From positions 5,288,649 to 5,352,648 of the forward strand of contig JACDOX010000043.1 of the NCBI GenBank assembly GCA_014549065.1: a stretch of DNA of 64,000 bases, in the 5' to 3' direction. The notes under the pieces were generated by a model. The model had not been told where the DNA came from. It worked only from the letters and a program-made list of their open reading frames with translations, and searched no databases. The stretch comes from Cardinalis cardinalis. Its lineage: Eukaryota > Chordata > Aves > Passeriformes > Cardinalidae. Shown here one piece after another: positions 12,801-21,000 of the stretch (position 1 is its first letter; the number at the start of each line of letters is the position of its first letter). The position numbers and the translations under genes were made by a program.

Positions 12801-15800
12801 ACAACAAAGAATTGTATAACACAACATGCAGAAGTCAAAAGGTACTAAGCACAATAAAGTTTTTTTTCAGACTTTATTTACCGAATTTGTTAGCCAAATA
12901 ACAAGTGGTAGAATTAGTCTAGACACTATGGCTTTGAAGGCAATGATGAAAAGTGAGTGGGTGAAATTACAAGCGTTACCAGAGAAGATAGACAAGACTA
13001 TTACCTACTACACAGTTTTACTATAAGAGCAAATGACTCATAAGTATACTCACCGTGATAAAGTCATGGATTTCCATATCTCTTCTATATTTGTTTGTGT
13101 TAGTTCTCTGCGGAACACAAGTTTGCATGCTGGTACTTCCCCGATAGCTATGCTGTGTCGCTTGTACCACATCTCAGAGTTCTGAAATCAGAAAAAACCC
13201 TCCTGATTAACTGGTGGCTTTTCAAGTGTTAAACAGTATAAAACATTTATAGTACAGAATTGCAAGTGTTCTTAAATTCCAGTGAAGTCTTCAGGATGCA
13301 AGGTAAGTATTTATGTTTAAGAGAAATGAAACGTTTTCTCAATCTTACACACCTCTTCTCAATTCCATAACTTGTCCAAAGCTGAAAAATTATGTGTGTC
13401 AGAATAGCCATTAGAATTCAGGAGTCAATGGCCTTTAATCCTATATTCAGGTCCTATTCATGATTAAAATCAGTTCATCTGCCATTTAAAGATTAAACAT
13501 CTGTTTATGGAAAAGTTACTGGAGAATTATGATACCAAAGAATTAGAAAAAAAATCCTTGTTCAGCATATACTAAAATAAATAAACATTAAGCTCAATAA
13601 CAGGTTCTATACATAAAGAAAGTAAAAGCAAATCACTACATCTGAAGGCACCCATCAGATCTAGTCCACCATTATAAAAGTGTAAAGTAAAGCTGAGAAT
13701 GCAGAATTTCACTACTCTTTATGCAACCTTCATATCCAAGCTTATTCTTGAACATTGTCATCAAGGTATCAATGGGTAGACATACATTGCAGCTTGTATC
13801 AGCAGCATCCTTTTCAAGGGAAAACTCCTAATCATTCCAGTTCTCTGTTTTACACTACAGACAAGTGCTACAGCACATTAAAAGTATTCCTTATAACCAA
13901 ACCACAAAATGCATTCCAGGAATGCACTTAAATACTCCAAGCACTAGATGTCTGTCATTCCATAGCAGACTAGACTAGAGCTGGCTGGAAACAAATAGCA
14001 CCCTCTGAAATTAGGGGTCTGGTCTTTCACATCAATATTTCAATGACACAGGCCCATGCTCATCAATCTACACACAGCCACTAAGTGCTCAGATTGATGC
14101 TGAAGCAATTCAAGGTACCACCATTTTCAGCTACTTCAGCATTCCAGTGGAAGCTAGACCTAATTATAAAAGAGGCAGCAGAAAGAAGCTTATAGCTTTG
14201 CCTCACTTACAGTCCACTGTATTAATCCAAACTGCCAATGGAAAAGATTTTGAGCTATGCCAAACTCTATGCTGTTGCATCCAAGTCACATGCAGACTTT
14301 TGCTAATTCTTATCAGGCCAGGATGCTTGGATGGAAATTCAGGGCACAGTTGGAGGCTGTAATGTATTACACCTTCAACAGATACTTGCTCAGAAACAAA
14401 AATATTCCATTCTCTCATTCTCATTTCCTGACTTTGGCACCATCTTTTCTTCTATCTACTATTGAAGCACTAAGGACCATGCCTTTCCTCTTCAGAAGCT
14501 TGCTGTACATGAAGAGTGCACTTGATTTGCACACAGTTGGATTGTAAATATTGAATAACTGTTCATTCAGAACATTTAAATGTCCAGAAAAATGGTAGGA
14601 GCTACTTTTCCAAATAGACTGTGGTTTATCAATAAATCTAAGGTCAGACTCCTGCTCTGAAGGGTAGTAATAAAAAGGGAAAAATCATCAAAGAAATCCT
14701 GAGTTCACAAATTATGAGAACGTACACATGTAAGATACACTGAACGAAGACCTCAGAATATACACAACTCCAGAAGTCTAGTCTTCTACTATGTCAAGAT
14801 AAACAGATTTGATACAATTTTTTTTACTAATAAAAGCAAGTTTTTCAACAACTTTACAAAGGCTGGATCAATCCACTTTCCGAGCTTACAAAGGAAAACT
14901 GAAAAATCAGGACCACTTCTTCTTAGCCAAAACATATTCCTTATAAAAAAGGAAATTGAATCAGTACCAGTACTTACAGCAGCTAGGAAGGTTGTAATAA
15001 CTGTATATATTCTGATATCTAAAGTGTCCAAATACAATGTGACTATTTTGTCTGGTGTCACAGACATCTTTTATGAAAAATCCTTTCCTTAGGATTTTTC
15101 CTCCCGAGAAGCTGAGAGCCTCAGGAACAAAATGTAAACAATGGTTACCTGCTGCTGTGGAATGCAACAGGTGATCTTTGACTGGCCTGTGTTAGTTGTT
15201 TCTAATTAATGGCCAATCACAGCCCAGCTGGCTTGGACAGAGAGTCCGAGCCACAAACCTTTGTTATCATTCTTTCTTTTTCTATTCTTAGCTAGCCTTC
15301 TGATGAAATCCTTTCTTTTGTATATTTCTTTTGTATATATAAAATTCTTTTAGTATAGTTTTAATATAATACATATCATAAAATAATAAATCAAGCCTTT
15401 GAAACATGGAGTCAGATCCTCATCTCTTCCCTCATCCTAAGACCCCTTTGAACACAGTCACAGTCTGGTAATATAATAAATGCCCTATTGGAATTTGAGC
15501 AAACTGGAATGAAATATGGGAAAATACACCCATGAGGAACTCAGGTTCCTCAGGGCATTGCAATCTGTAGCAAAAAGAACACAAAAATATTACTTCTCCA
15601 GCAAATTTTAAGAAAAACTTAACTTCACAAAAGTTTAGAATAAAAGTATTTACCATTTAATTTTATAAGCAAGTATTTTGTGACACAACATAGAGGTCAT
15701 CAGCTCAGTTTTTCTTTCCAAATATGCTTTTGTCTGGAAATAAAACTTACCATTGCGACGGATTTCACTGGGATGTGTTCTTGAGAAGGGCCAGCCCTTG

Positions 15801-18800
15801 GTTCATTCCAGTCTGGAAATTTAATTACTTCCTTTCCACATGAAGGTTTCTTTGGATATGACTTCAGTGGCGAGGAAGGAGGAAATCTACAATTAGAGAA
15901 CATTTTTAAAGTCTCTGAATGCCAACCTAATCTCTATTTAGCAATGCAAAACTGTAGTCAGCCTTCACATGCAAAAACACAACAAATGCTTTGGACATTC
16001 ACAGCCCAACTTAGTTTGCTGTAGACTGGTGTTGCATGATATGCAAAACATCGTGGAGTGTCTTGTTTGCCCTCCAGCTGCTGCTCCAGAACAGTTCAGG
16101 TCCTTTGTACCTCCCATGACATAGTTGAGCCTTGGGTGAATGCCTGCTATCCCAGCGTGTCTCATACAGCACTAGCTGTCTTTGCATAGACAATGACATC
16201 GGTCTTCACTAGGAGATGCTGATTCTGCTGAAGAAGCCGTGGGGATGTTTTCCCCCATGTCAAGTGCTTTGTTAGCATGCATTTCCTAAAGCAAAGCTAC
16301 ACAGCTAAGTCACATGACTAACACTCGGCTTTAGTTAGAGTGCATGCAAGTGTCCACACAAAGTTTTGCCCACATTACCAGGTTCTTCTGCGTTTACATG
16401 CTTTCTGTGCGAAGATCATATCCTGCAGTTCTTTTCTGGATCATATCCTGCAGTTCTTTTTTCCAGCTGGTTTTGCAGGTAACTATTTGACTTCTTAAGG
16501 CATTTCAAGAAGTGCCTTGAAGAAATTAGCAGAAATAAGCCCTAAACCAGCCCTTGTAGAAAAGAAGGAAAACAAACTATCCAGCTTGACCAGCATCAAA
16601 TTATTGCTAAGCTTAGGTCAGAACATGTACAAAGGAACTAATGACCGCATAACAGAAAGACAAATCAGTTCAATGGAAACACCTCTTTAGACTGGCCAGA
16701 TCCAATGTCGACTTGCATGCCCAGGTTTTAGATGTTGAGATTCCTGATGATTTAAGCAACTGCTTAAGCCTCATTAACTTTTTAAAAACAGAATGTAAAA
16801 GACAGATATGTCCATGACTTTGCAACAAAAGCTTGTACACTGCTGGAGAGCATGCATCCTCCCAGAAAAAAATGCTTGAGAAACTCTTGAGTTTCTCCAG
16901 AATGTTACCCCATCCTCTAAAGCCACTTCAAACATTTAATAAGTTTTTCATTTAGATTTGTTCTGCAGTTTGGTTAGTCCAGTACTGTTACACTGAATGG
17001 TTAAACACATTGATTGTTTTGACCACACACACTGAGCATATTCTACAGTGCCCTTCAACAGCACATCTGCAACACAGAGAGATCACTTCTGTCAGACAAA
17101 CCCCCAGAACCAGCAGCAAGCACCTGACTCTCATCCTGCAGGATTTACTCTGTTTTTTAATGGTAAACCAGATTACATGGCAGATGTTCAGCTTTTGAGT
17201 GTTCTCAACCATTTTTCAGATATTCATTATTTAAGAGTTTAATGTTAAAATAGAACATACTCACATATCTGCATGTCTTTTCCTTTACCTTACACTATTC
17301 TAAGTAGTTTCCTGGTTTTTCTCCAGTTCTTCACAATTTTTAGCTTTGTGTCATTTGCTGCCCTGATTTGCAACCAATCAGTAAAAGAATAAGCTCTTAC
17401 AGTCAGAAAAGGGAGGTGCATTCCCCTTTCTCAGGTAGCATTACAGCAAGATCTAGATGAAGAAGTATTAATGTCACTCAAAGCAAAGGACTGAGAAACA
17501 CTCCAAGGCTGACACATCAAGATCAGAATTGGTTATAGCCACCAACACTAGTTTGGGGAGTTTATAAAAAGAGGAACTAGAGATACCTGTTTGTGTCCAG
17601 AACAAAGAATACAGAACAAGGTCAACTAACAGCGATATCCAAGATATAACAATATTACCGCTGAATTCTCAAAAGATTGCTATCATTGCAAGAGTGCTAA
17701 TCCCTTTGCTTTTGATAGAATGGCTTAGATTCCAAAAAAAAGTATTAAGCCCAATAGCTTCCAAAACTGTAATTTCTCATTCATTATTGTAGATTCAGCT
17801 GAGCCAGCAAGTCAGGACACACTGATAAGTCTTTGCTATTATAAGAAGTCACATTAGATCTCATCTTCATGTTTAATACTTGCCAAATATTCTCACGCAA
17901 TCCAACTTTAGGCAATATTTCTTTTGCATACTCTGTGGATGAACAAAAGCAGACAGCTACACTTACATGTGAAGTAAATGAGTGACACAACTGTGTACCA
18001 CAGTGTGCCGTTACAGCATGTTAACACATATATTCATACAGAAGGTATGAAGCACGTAACTTTTCCAAAGTTAGCACTGTCAGTAGAATTGACTCGTACC
18101 ACTACCTCCATCAGCACTGTGAGAAGAAAACACCCCGTATTTTACATGTAGCATTAGGACAGCCCACCAGAGGGAGCTGCCAGGACATTGAATACAGGAC
18201 TAAAATAGGCTGGAAAACCTGTGTTTAGCTACTTAAATAGAGGAGAAGCATGTCTTGATACTTAAAGCCGCAAGTAATGTATATAGCTTATTTATGCACG
18301 AAGCCCAGTGAGGAAAAAAGCTGGCTCCAGTTCAACATGCATGAAAGGTATGCATTTTTAACTGAAAAAAGTTCAGTTACTTAGTTATTTTTTCAGTGGG
18401 AAGGGGAGAAAGAACATCACAACAAAATATATAACAAGAGTTCTGTTGTCCAGTAGCAGATCAGTAGGCAGAGCACGCAGAAAATTAAAAGAACAGAAAT
18501 GTTTCACCCAGCCAACTTCCACAGCCTGCAGCTCAGAAAAGTCATGACTGAAAATACAAATAAATAAAAGAACAAAATAATTTCAATATATACTCATGCT
18601 AATACAAAATAAACAAAAACCTCACAGCCACACAAGCACAGCAAAACCAAACCAAAGAAATATAGAATAAATGCCAGCAGTTATCAAACCCCATATTAAA
18701 TCTTTTGACCAGAATTAATGCCAGAAATAAAAAGATCAATAGAGCAAATGAAAAATTGACTTAAAATATATCAAGTGGGAATTCAGTTCTATATATTTCC

Positions 18801-20513
18801 CCAAAGAAAATATTAAGAAATCATTACTTAAAAATGAATATGTAAAATTGGAGTATATAATAATAGCTATAATAAGTAGAAGCATAAACTTATTGTTAGC
18901 CTATTTTCCCTAATGTTTTGCATGATGAGAATTCTCGTTTTCTCAAAAGAAGGGTCATCATGATAAAAGTTACAAATCTAGACTTGAAGTAATGGTCATC
19001 TTTATAATACTTCTGCACCAAACAGGACACTAGAAGATGGTACAAATTCAAACCCTGCAATTTCTGTCCACTCAAACCTTAACTGAGGTCACAAGAGGTT
19101 AAAGATTCCAGTCTAGTAATGCTAAGCTTTTATTACACTGAAATTTCTTCCCCTCTATTAACAAGCCACCAGCTGAGATGCTCAACAGGGGAAAGTAAGG
19201 AACCAACCTTGAGGATAAGCAAATAAAGCTTTGTCCCTTGTCCATCTACAAACCAAGGAGCATTAAAAATGTTATAAATATCTTAGATTCAGAAGGCCTT
19301 TCTCTTCTCTCAGAAGAAGTGGAGACAGCAACCAAAATAGTCAGGGGGTTGGGGTGAAGGAGGACAATTGGAGCTGGGTGACCAATGGCATTCTCCCTTC
19401 CACCTGCGTGTCTTAATGTGTACTCTTCTAGCACCAACAAACCTGATGTCTGCCATCAGCAATGAGAACTCAATACCATGTGAAATCTGCAAAAGCTTTT
19501 GTTGACATTCAAAGAATGCAACTGAATAGAAGTGACCTTCAAAAACATTTCAAAACGGACAAGAAAACTGAAGCCAAACATTAAGTCACAGCAGTTACCC
19601 ATTACTAAGAAAACTAAAGGCTTTAAAAGGAAAAGGAGAAAACGTGTCAACACTTTCCAGAGGCATTCTACAAAAATACTTGTAAGACATGAGCAAGAGT
19701 TATTATACATGTATCCAGAAAAACAGGGGTTTTTTTAATCACCGTATACAGGCTTACCGATATAAACGGCCATCGTCTTCAAAGTCCTCTTTGCCCCACC
19801 TTCCTTTAATATCTTCGATTACATGATTTTTCAGGAATTTTTTAAGCAGCTTAACCGTTTGATCGCGAGTCACTTCTGGGCCAAAGTTTTGGTTAGAGCC
19901 AAGCAGCTCATGCAAACATTCCACTGCCTCCGAGGCTTTGAAGCATCGCTCGTAGCTCTTGAAACGACAGCGATGCTTCCGTAAGGGCATCCCAGCACGG
20001 AAGAGCTCGATTATCTCGTTCCACTGGGAAAGAACAAAGCCAGTCGTTACGGGAGCTCTCCTCTCAGGTTTTCCTGCGGCCAGAACGCAGCCGGCTGTGT
20101 AAGCAGAGCTACACCCTTTTGTCACCGTCTGCGTTCACAACGACACCGAAACCTAAGCCCAGGATTTAAACTGTGGTGACCCGAGAACAAATACCAGGTT
20201 TAGCAAGCTGAAATATTTAAAGCCCCATACTACCTGCAGACCTACAGATATGGCTCTAGCCTCCCTCAGGTTTTACCGGGACAAAAGGCTCAACCTGCCG
20301 CTCCGCCCGCCCGGCCTCTGCCCCGCGCCAGCCGCGGGCGCCCCCGCCCCGCAGAGACGCGGCCTGGGAGCACCGGGCGGCACCAGGAGGCCGGAGGGCG
20401 AGTGGTCGCGGGGGACAGCGGCGCGGGATGGCGACGGCGTCGGGAACGGCGGAGGGGGCACTCACCAGGCGAGTGGCGCGGTACGGCCCGGGCCCCACCA
20501 GCCGCGGCTCCAT
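3661..20513 (-). CDS. DEPDC1B: DEPDC1B, DEP domain-containing protein 1B (11 coding exons, 529 aa)
   Basis: Joined exons, in transcript order: 20513-20466, 20023-19758, 15886-15751, 13181-13054, 10336-10206, 9222-9175, 8750-8610, 6818-6652, 5157-4981, 4322-4137, 3822-3661. They sum to 1590 nt (529 codons plus stop) with every junction in phase and every intron GT-AG. The protein starts MEPRLVGPGPYRATRL and ends RTRSFRM. A DEP domain lies at about residues 24-108 (KHRCRFKSYERC, LLKKFLKNHVIEDIKG) and a RhoGAP-like domain at about 200-395 (KEPLLTFNFFD, LLLPPENRKRLQLL). The family is cell-cycle regulated; published work on the human protein links it to RhoA signalling, the phosphatase PTPRF and de-adhesion at mitotic entry. 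The catalytic arginine finger appears absent, so a GAP reaction is unlikely. The paralogue DEPDC1 is excluded by the N-terminus, the length and the ELOVL7 neighbour. Confidence 0.97.
4137..4322 (-). CDS. DEPDC1B: DEPDC1B coding exon 10 (residues 415-476)
   Basis: Encodes IKYAGADSDAALPPPSFCHQ through SVKDKKKQLKQ, with the conserved GSQEPLAALLEE. The donor reads GTAAAT, weaker than the others because +5 is not G. The frame stays open past the donor for 19 codons to a TGA at 4079-4077, so a retained intron would give an altered C-terminus. Confidence 0.93.
4981..5157 (-). CDS. DEPDC1B: DEPDC1B coding exon 9 (residues 356-414)
   Basis: Opens MVQAFSRCILCSKDEIDLDE after a CCTCAG acceptor and closes HLQRVQ at a GTAAGT donor; 59 whole codons, phase 0 at both ends. 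It completes the RhoGAP-like domain. Confidence 0.95.
6652..6818 (-). CDS. DEPDC1B: DEPDC1B coding exon 8 (residues 300-355)
   Basis: Encodes LLQKPSKAVEALQISCLLLP through RLSESVRTRTL, between an ACCAG acceptor and a GTATGT donor. It continues the RhoGAP-like helical core, including LLLPPENRKRLQLLVRMMAR. Confidence 0.95.
8610..8750 (-). CDS. DEPDC1B: DEPDC1B coding exon 7 (residues 253-300)
   Basis: Encodes W-PSCSDLKQPTYSGFERDVF through KEPLLTFNFFDIFVSVLG, the recognisable core of the RhoGAP-like fold. A long polypyrimidine tract ending TTTGTAG precedes it and a GTAAGT donor follows. Confidence 0.95.
9175..9222 (-). CDS. DEPDC1B: DEPDC1B coding exon 6 (residues 237-253, 48 nt)
   Basis: A short exon encoding KELPHWILSAMKCLVN plus the first base of Trp253. 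It is bounded by CTTTGCAG and GTAAGT. At 48 nt (16 codons) it could be skipped without changing frame. Confidence 0.92.
10206..10336 (-). CDS. DEPDC1B: DEPDC1B coding exon 5 (residues 193-237)
   Basis: A TTTGCAG acceptor opens LQKVLGLDSLDEVLDTKLV; the exon ends GIVTLEDKS plus one base before a GTGAGT donor. It starts the RhoGAP-like domain. The segment QNVYHVNKQG (219-228) sits where active RhoGAPs carry their arginine finger, and no arginine is present there. Confidence 0.95.
10519..10945 (-). mobile_element. CR1 LINE fragment, 3' region, antisense (DEPDC1B intron 4)
   Basis: The plus strand reads as the reverse complement of the CR1 3' region: AACTCCTGGCTC, GGTGCTGTGACCACTTCCCT, AGCCTGTTCCAGCACCC, TTTTCCTAATATCCAA, then CTTCCCTTCTAGACCCTTCA. 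The element therefore runs on the minus strand, the same sense as DEPDC1B. It is 5'-truncated and diverged, as usual for this family. Confidence 0.85.
11005..12060 (-). mobile_element. Decayed CR1 LINE including reverse-transcriptase region
   Basis: 11005-11260 repeats the 3'-region similarity of the preceding copy (GGTGCTGTGCCCATTTCC, AAGAACCTTTTCCTAATG). From about 11280 the minus strand still reads as CR1 ORF2 reverse transcriptase with AFDTISHSILLDKL and then GLQGSILGPVLF, broken by stops and indels. It overlaps the copy at 10519-10945 in consensus coordinates, so two insertions are present. The 5' limit near 12060 is uncertain. No intact ORF remains. Confidence 0.82.
13054..13181 (-). 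CDS. DEPDC1B: DEPDC1B coding exon 4 (residues 151-193)
   Basis: Encodes NSEMWYKRHSIAIGEVPACK through EEIWKSMTLS plus two bases of Arg193, between a TTTCAG acceptor and a GTGAGT donor. It links the DEP and RhoGAP-like regions. Confidence 0.95.
15050..15055. repeat. Left target-site duplication GTCTGG
   Basis: Identical to 15463-15468 on the far side of the LTR; with its partner it defines the insertion exactly. Confidence 0.85.
15056..15462 (+). mobile_element. Solo ERVK-type LTR (407 bp) in DEPDC1B intron 3
   Basis: The element starts TGTCACAG and ends CAGTCACA, so it has TG...CA termini. It is flanked by a perfect 6-bp duplication, GTCTGG at 15050-15055 and 15463-15468, the length made by class II (ERVK) integrases. 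A TATA-like stretch lies near 15336-15344 and AATAAA at 15385-15390, both on the plus strand. No internal retroviral sequence remains, so it is a recombined solo LTR. It matches my memory of a common songbird LTR family. It is antisense to DEPDC1B. Confidence 0.88.
15463..15468. repeat. Right target-site duplication GTCTGG
   Basis: Partner of 15050-15055, directly after the terminal CA of the LTR. Confidence 0.85.
15751..15886 (-). CDS. DEPDC1B: DEPDC1B coding exon 3 (residues 105-150)
   Basis: The acceptor TTGTAG precedes ATTTCC; the exon encodes FPPSSPLKSYPKKPS through KSVAM and ends at a GTAAGT donor. It is the proline- and lysine-rich linker after the DEP domain. A solo LTR lies 283 bp into the following intron. 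Confidence 0.95.
16414..16463. repeat. Tandem duplication of a 25-bp unit
   Basis: GATCATATCCTGCAGTTCTT begins at 16414 and again at 16439, with nearly identical following bases. Two head-to-tail copies inside DEPDC1B intron 2. Confidence 0.85.
18164..18177 (+). promoter_or_regulatory. CTCF-like motif in DEPDC1B intron 2
   Basis: CCACCAGAGGGAGC differs from the CTCF core pattern CCASYAGRKGGCRS at one position. A single motif of this kind is suggestive only. Confidence 0.3.
19758..20023 (-). CDS. DEPDC1B: DEPDC1B coding exon 2 (residues 17-105, DEP domain)
   Basis: A CAG acceptor just above 20023 opens WNEIIELFRAGMPL; the exon closes at LY plus two bases of Arg105 before a GTAAGC donor. It holds nearly the whole DEP domain, a globular module that recruits signalling proteins to membranes. 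Intron 1 upstream is only 442 bp; intron 2 downstream is about 3.9 kb. Confidence 0.96.
20466..20513 (-). CDS. DEPDC1B: DEPDC1B coding exon 1 (residues 1-16)
   Basis: The ATG at 20513-20511 is followed by MEPRLVGPGPYRATRL and then a GTGAGT donor at 20465-20460. This start gives the family length. The ATG has G at +4 but C at -3, a moderate context. Phase 0 at the donor. It lies inside the CpG island. Confidence 0.95.
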
Positions 20514-20542
20514 GGGCGCGGCCGCGCCGGCTCCGCGCCGCG

Positions 20543-20548
20543 TTTGAA
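20543..20548. promoter_or_regulatory. CHR-like element (TTTGAA) in the DEPDC1B promoter
   Basis: TTTGAA on the plus strand (TTCAAA reading towards the gene), 30 bp upstream of the ATG. CHR elements bind the MuvB core of the DREAM and MYBL2-FOXM1 complexes and give repression in G0 and activation in G2/M. DEPDC1B is a known cell-cycle gene. No CDE partner with standard spacing was identified. Confidence 0.55.
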
Positions 20549-20575
20549 TCCGGCCGGGCGCCGCCGCCTTCGCCC

Positions 20576-20580
20576 ATTGG
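20576..20580 (-). promoter_or_regulatory. Proximal CCAAT box (NF-Y)
   Basis: CCAAT on the coding strand (ATTGG on the plus strand), 28 bp upstream of the CHR-like motif. That spacing is typical of NF-Y/CHR promoters of mitotic genes. Confidence 0.6.
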
Positions 20581-20593
20581 GCGGCGGGCGCCG

Positions 20594-20599
20594 CACGTG
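20594..20599. promoter_or_regulatory. E-box CACGTG between the two CCAAT boxes
   Basis: A perfect CACGTG palindrome, a binding site for USF or MYC/MAX family factors, within the CpG island. Its position between two CCAAT boxes and upstream of the start favours a functional site, but this is inferred. Confidence 0.45.
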
Positions 20600-20619
20600 A
20601 CTGACCCGCGCCGTGCTTG

Positions 20620-20624
20620 ATTGG
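20620..20624 (-). promoter_or_regulatory. Distal CCAAT box (NF-Y)
   Basis: A second coding-strand CCAAT, 44 bp upstream of the proximal one and next to a GC box (plus strand GGCGGGGCGGGG). Repeated CCAAT boxes are usual in G2/M promoters. Confidence 0.55.
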
Positions 20625-20834
20625 CGGGGCGGGGACAGGGCGGGAGCCGAGCGCGAGGGGGCGCTGTGGGGCCCCGTCCCGGGCTGCGGCCGTGTGGGCG
20701 AGGGTGAGGCGGAGCCGCGCGGGGGGCTCGGCAGCAGGACAAGAGACAACGGGCAGAAAACTGATGCACTGGAAGCTCCCCGTGAGCATGACGAGGAACT
20801 TCTTTGCTGTGCGGGTACTGTGCACTGGAACAGG

Positions 20835-21000
20835 TGTCACAGAGACGTTCTGGAGCCTCCGTCGTGGAGAGATTCCAGGACCATCGGGACTCAATCCTGT
20901 GGCAGTCCTGTGCTCTGGGGTGGCCCTGCTCGAATAGGTAGGCTGGACTAGGTGACCTGCTGTAGTCCCCTCAACCTAGCCCATTTGGCAATTCTGTGTG
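20835..21000 (+). mobile_element. CR1 LINE 3'-end fragment upstream of the DEPDC1B promoter
   Basis: Plus-strand similarity to the CR1 tail: CTGGAGCCTCC, GCCCTGCTCGAATAGG, GGCTGGACTAGGTGACCTGC, ending near CAATTCTGTG. Old and diverged. It lies about 320 bp upstream of the DEPDC1B start codon. Confidence 0.7.

Larger units (their letters stand above)
15887..19757 (-). other. DEPDC1B intron 2
   Basis: A 3.9-kb intron without recognisable exons or transposons. It holds the 25-bp tandem duplication at 16414 and a CTCF-like motif at 18164-18177. The other DEPDC1B introns hold only the repeats listed separately. Confidence 0.75.
20275..20720. promoter_or_regulatory. DEPDC1B: DEPDC1B CpG-island promoter
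   Basis: A sharply bounded block of GC-rich, CpG-dense sequence inside otherwise AT-rich DNA, covering exon 1 of DEPDC1B and about 200 bp upstream. It holds CCAAT boxes, GC boxes, an E-box and a CHR-like motif, and no TATA box near the expected start. The transcription start probably lies between about 20530 and 20560. Confidence 0.85.

Noticed and set aside
20250..20769. Several proline/arginine-rich frames in the DEPDC1B island
   Set aside because: Compositional by-products of CpG-dense DNA. The true coding part there is only the 16-codon exon 20513-20466.
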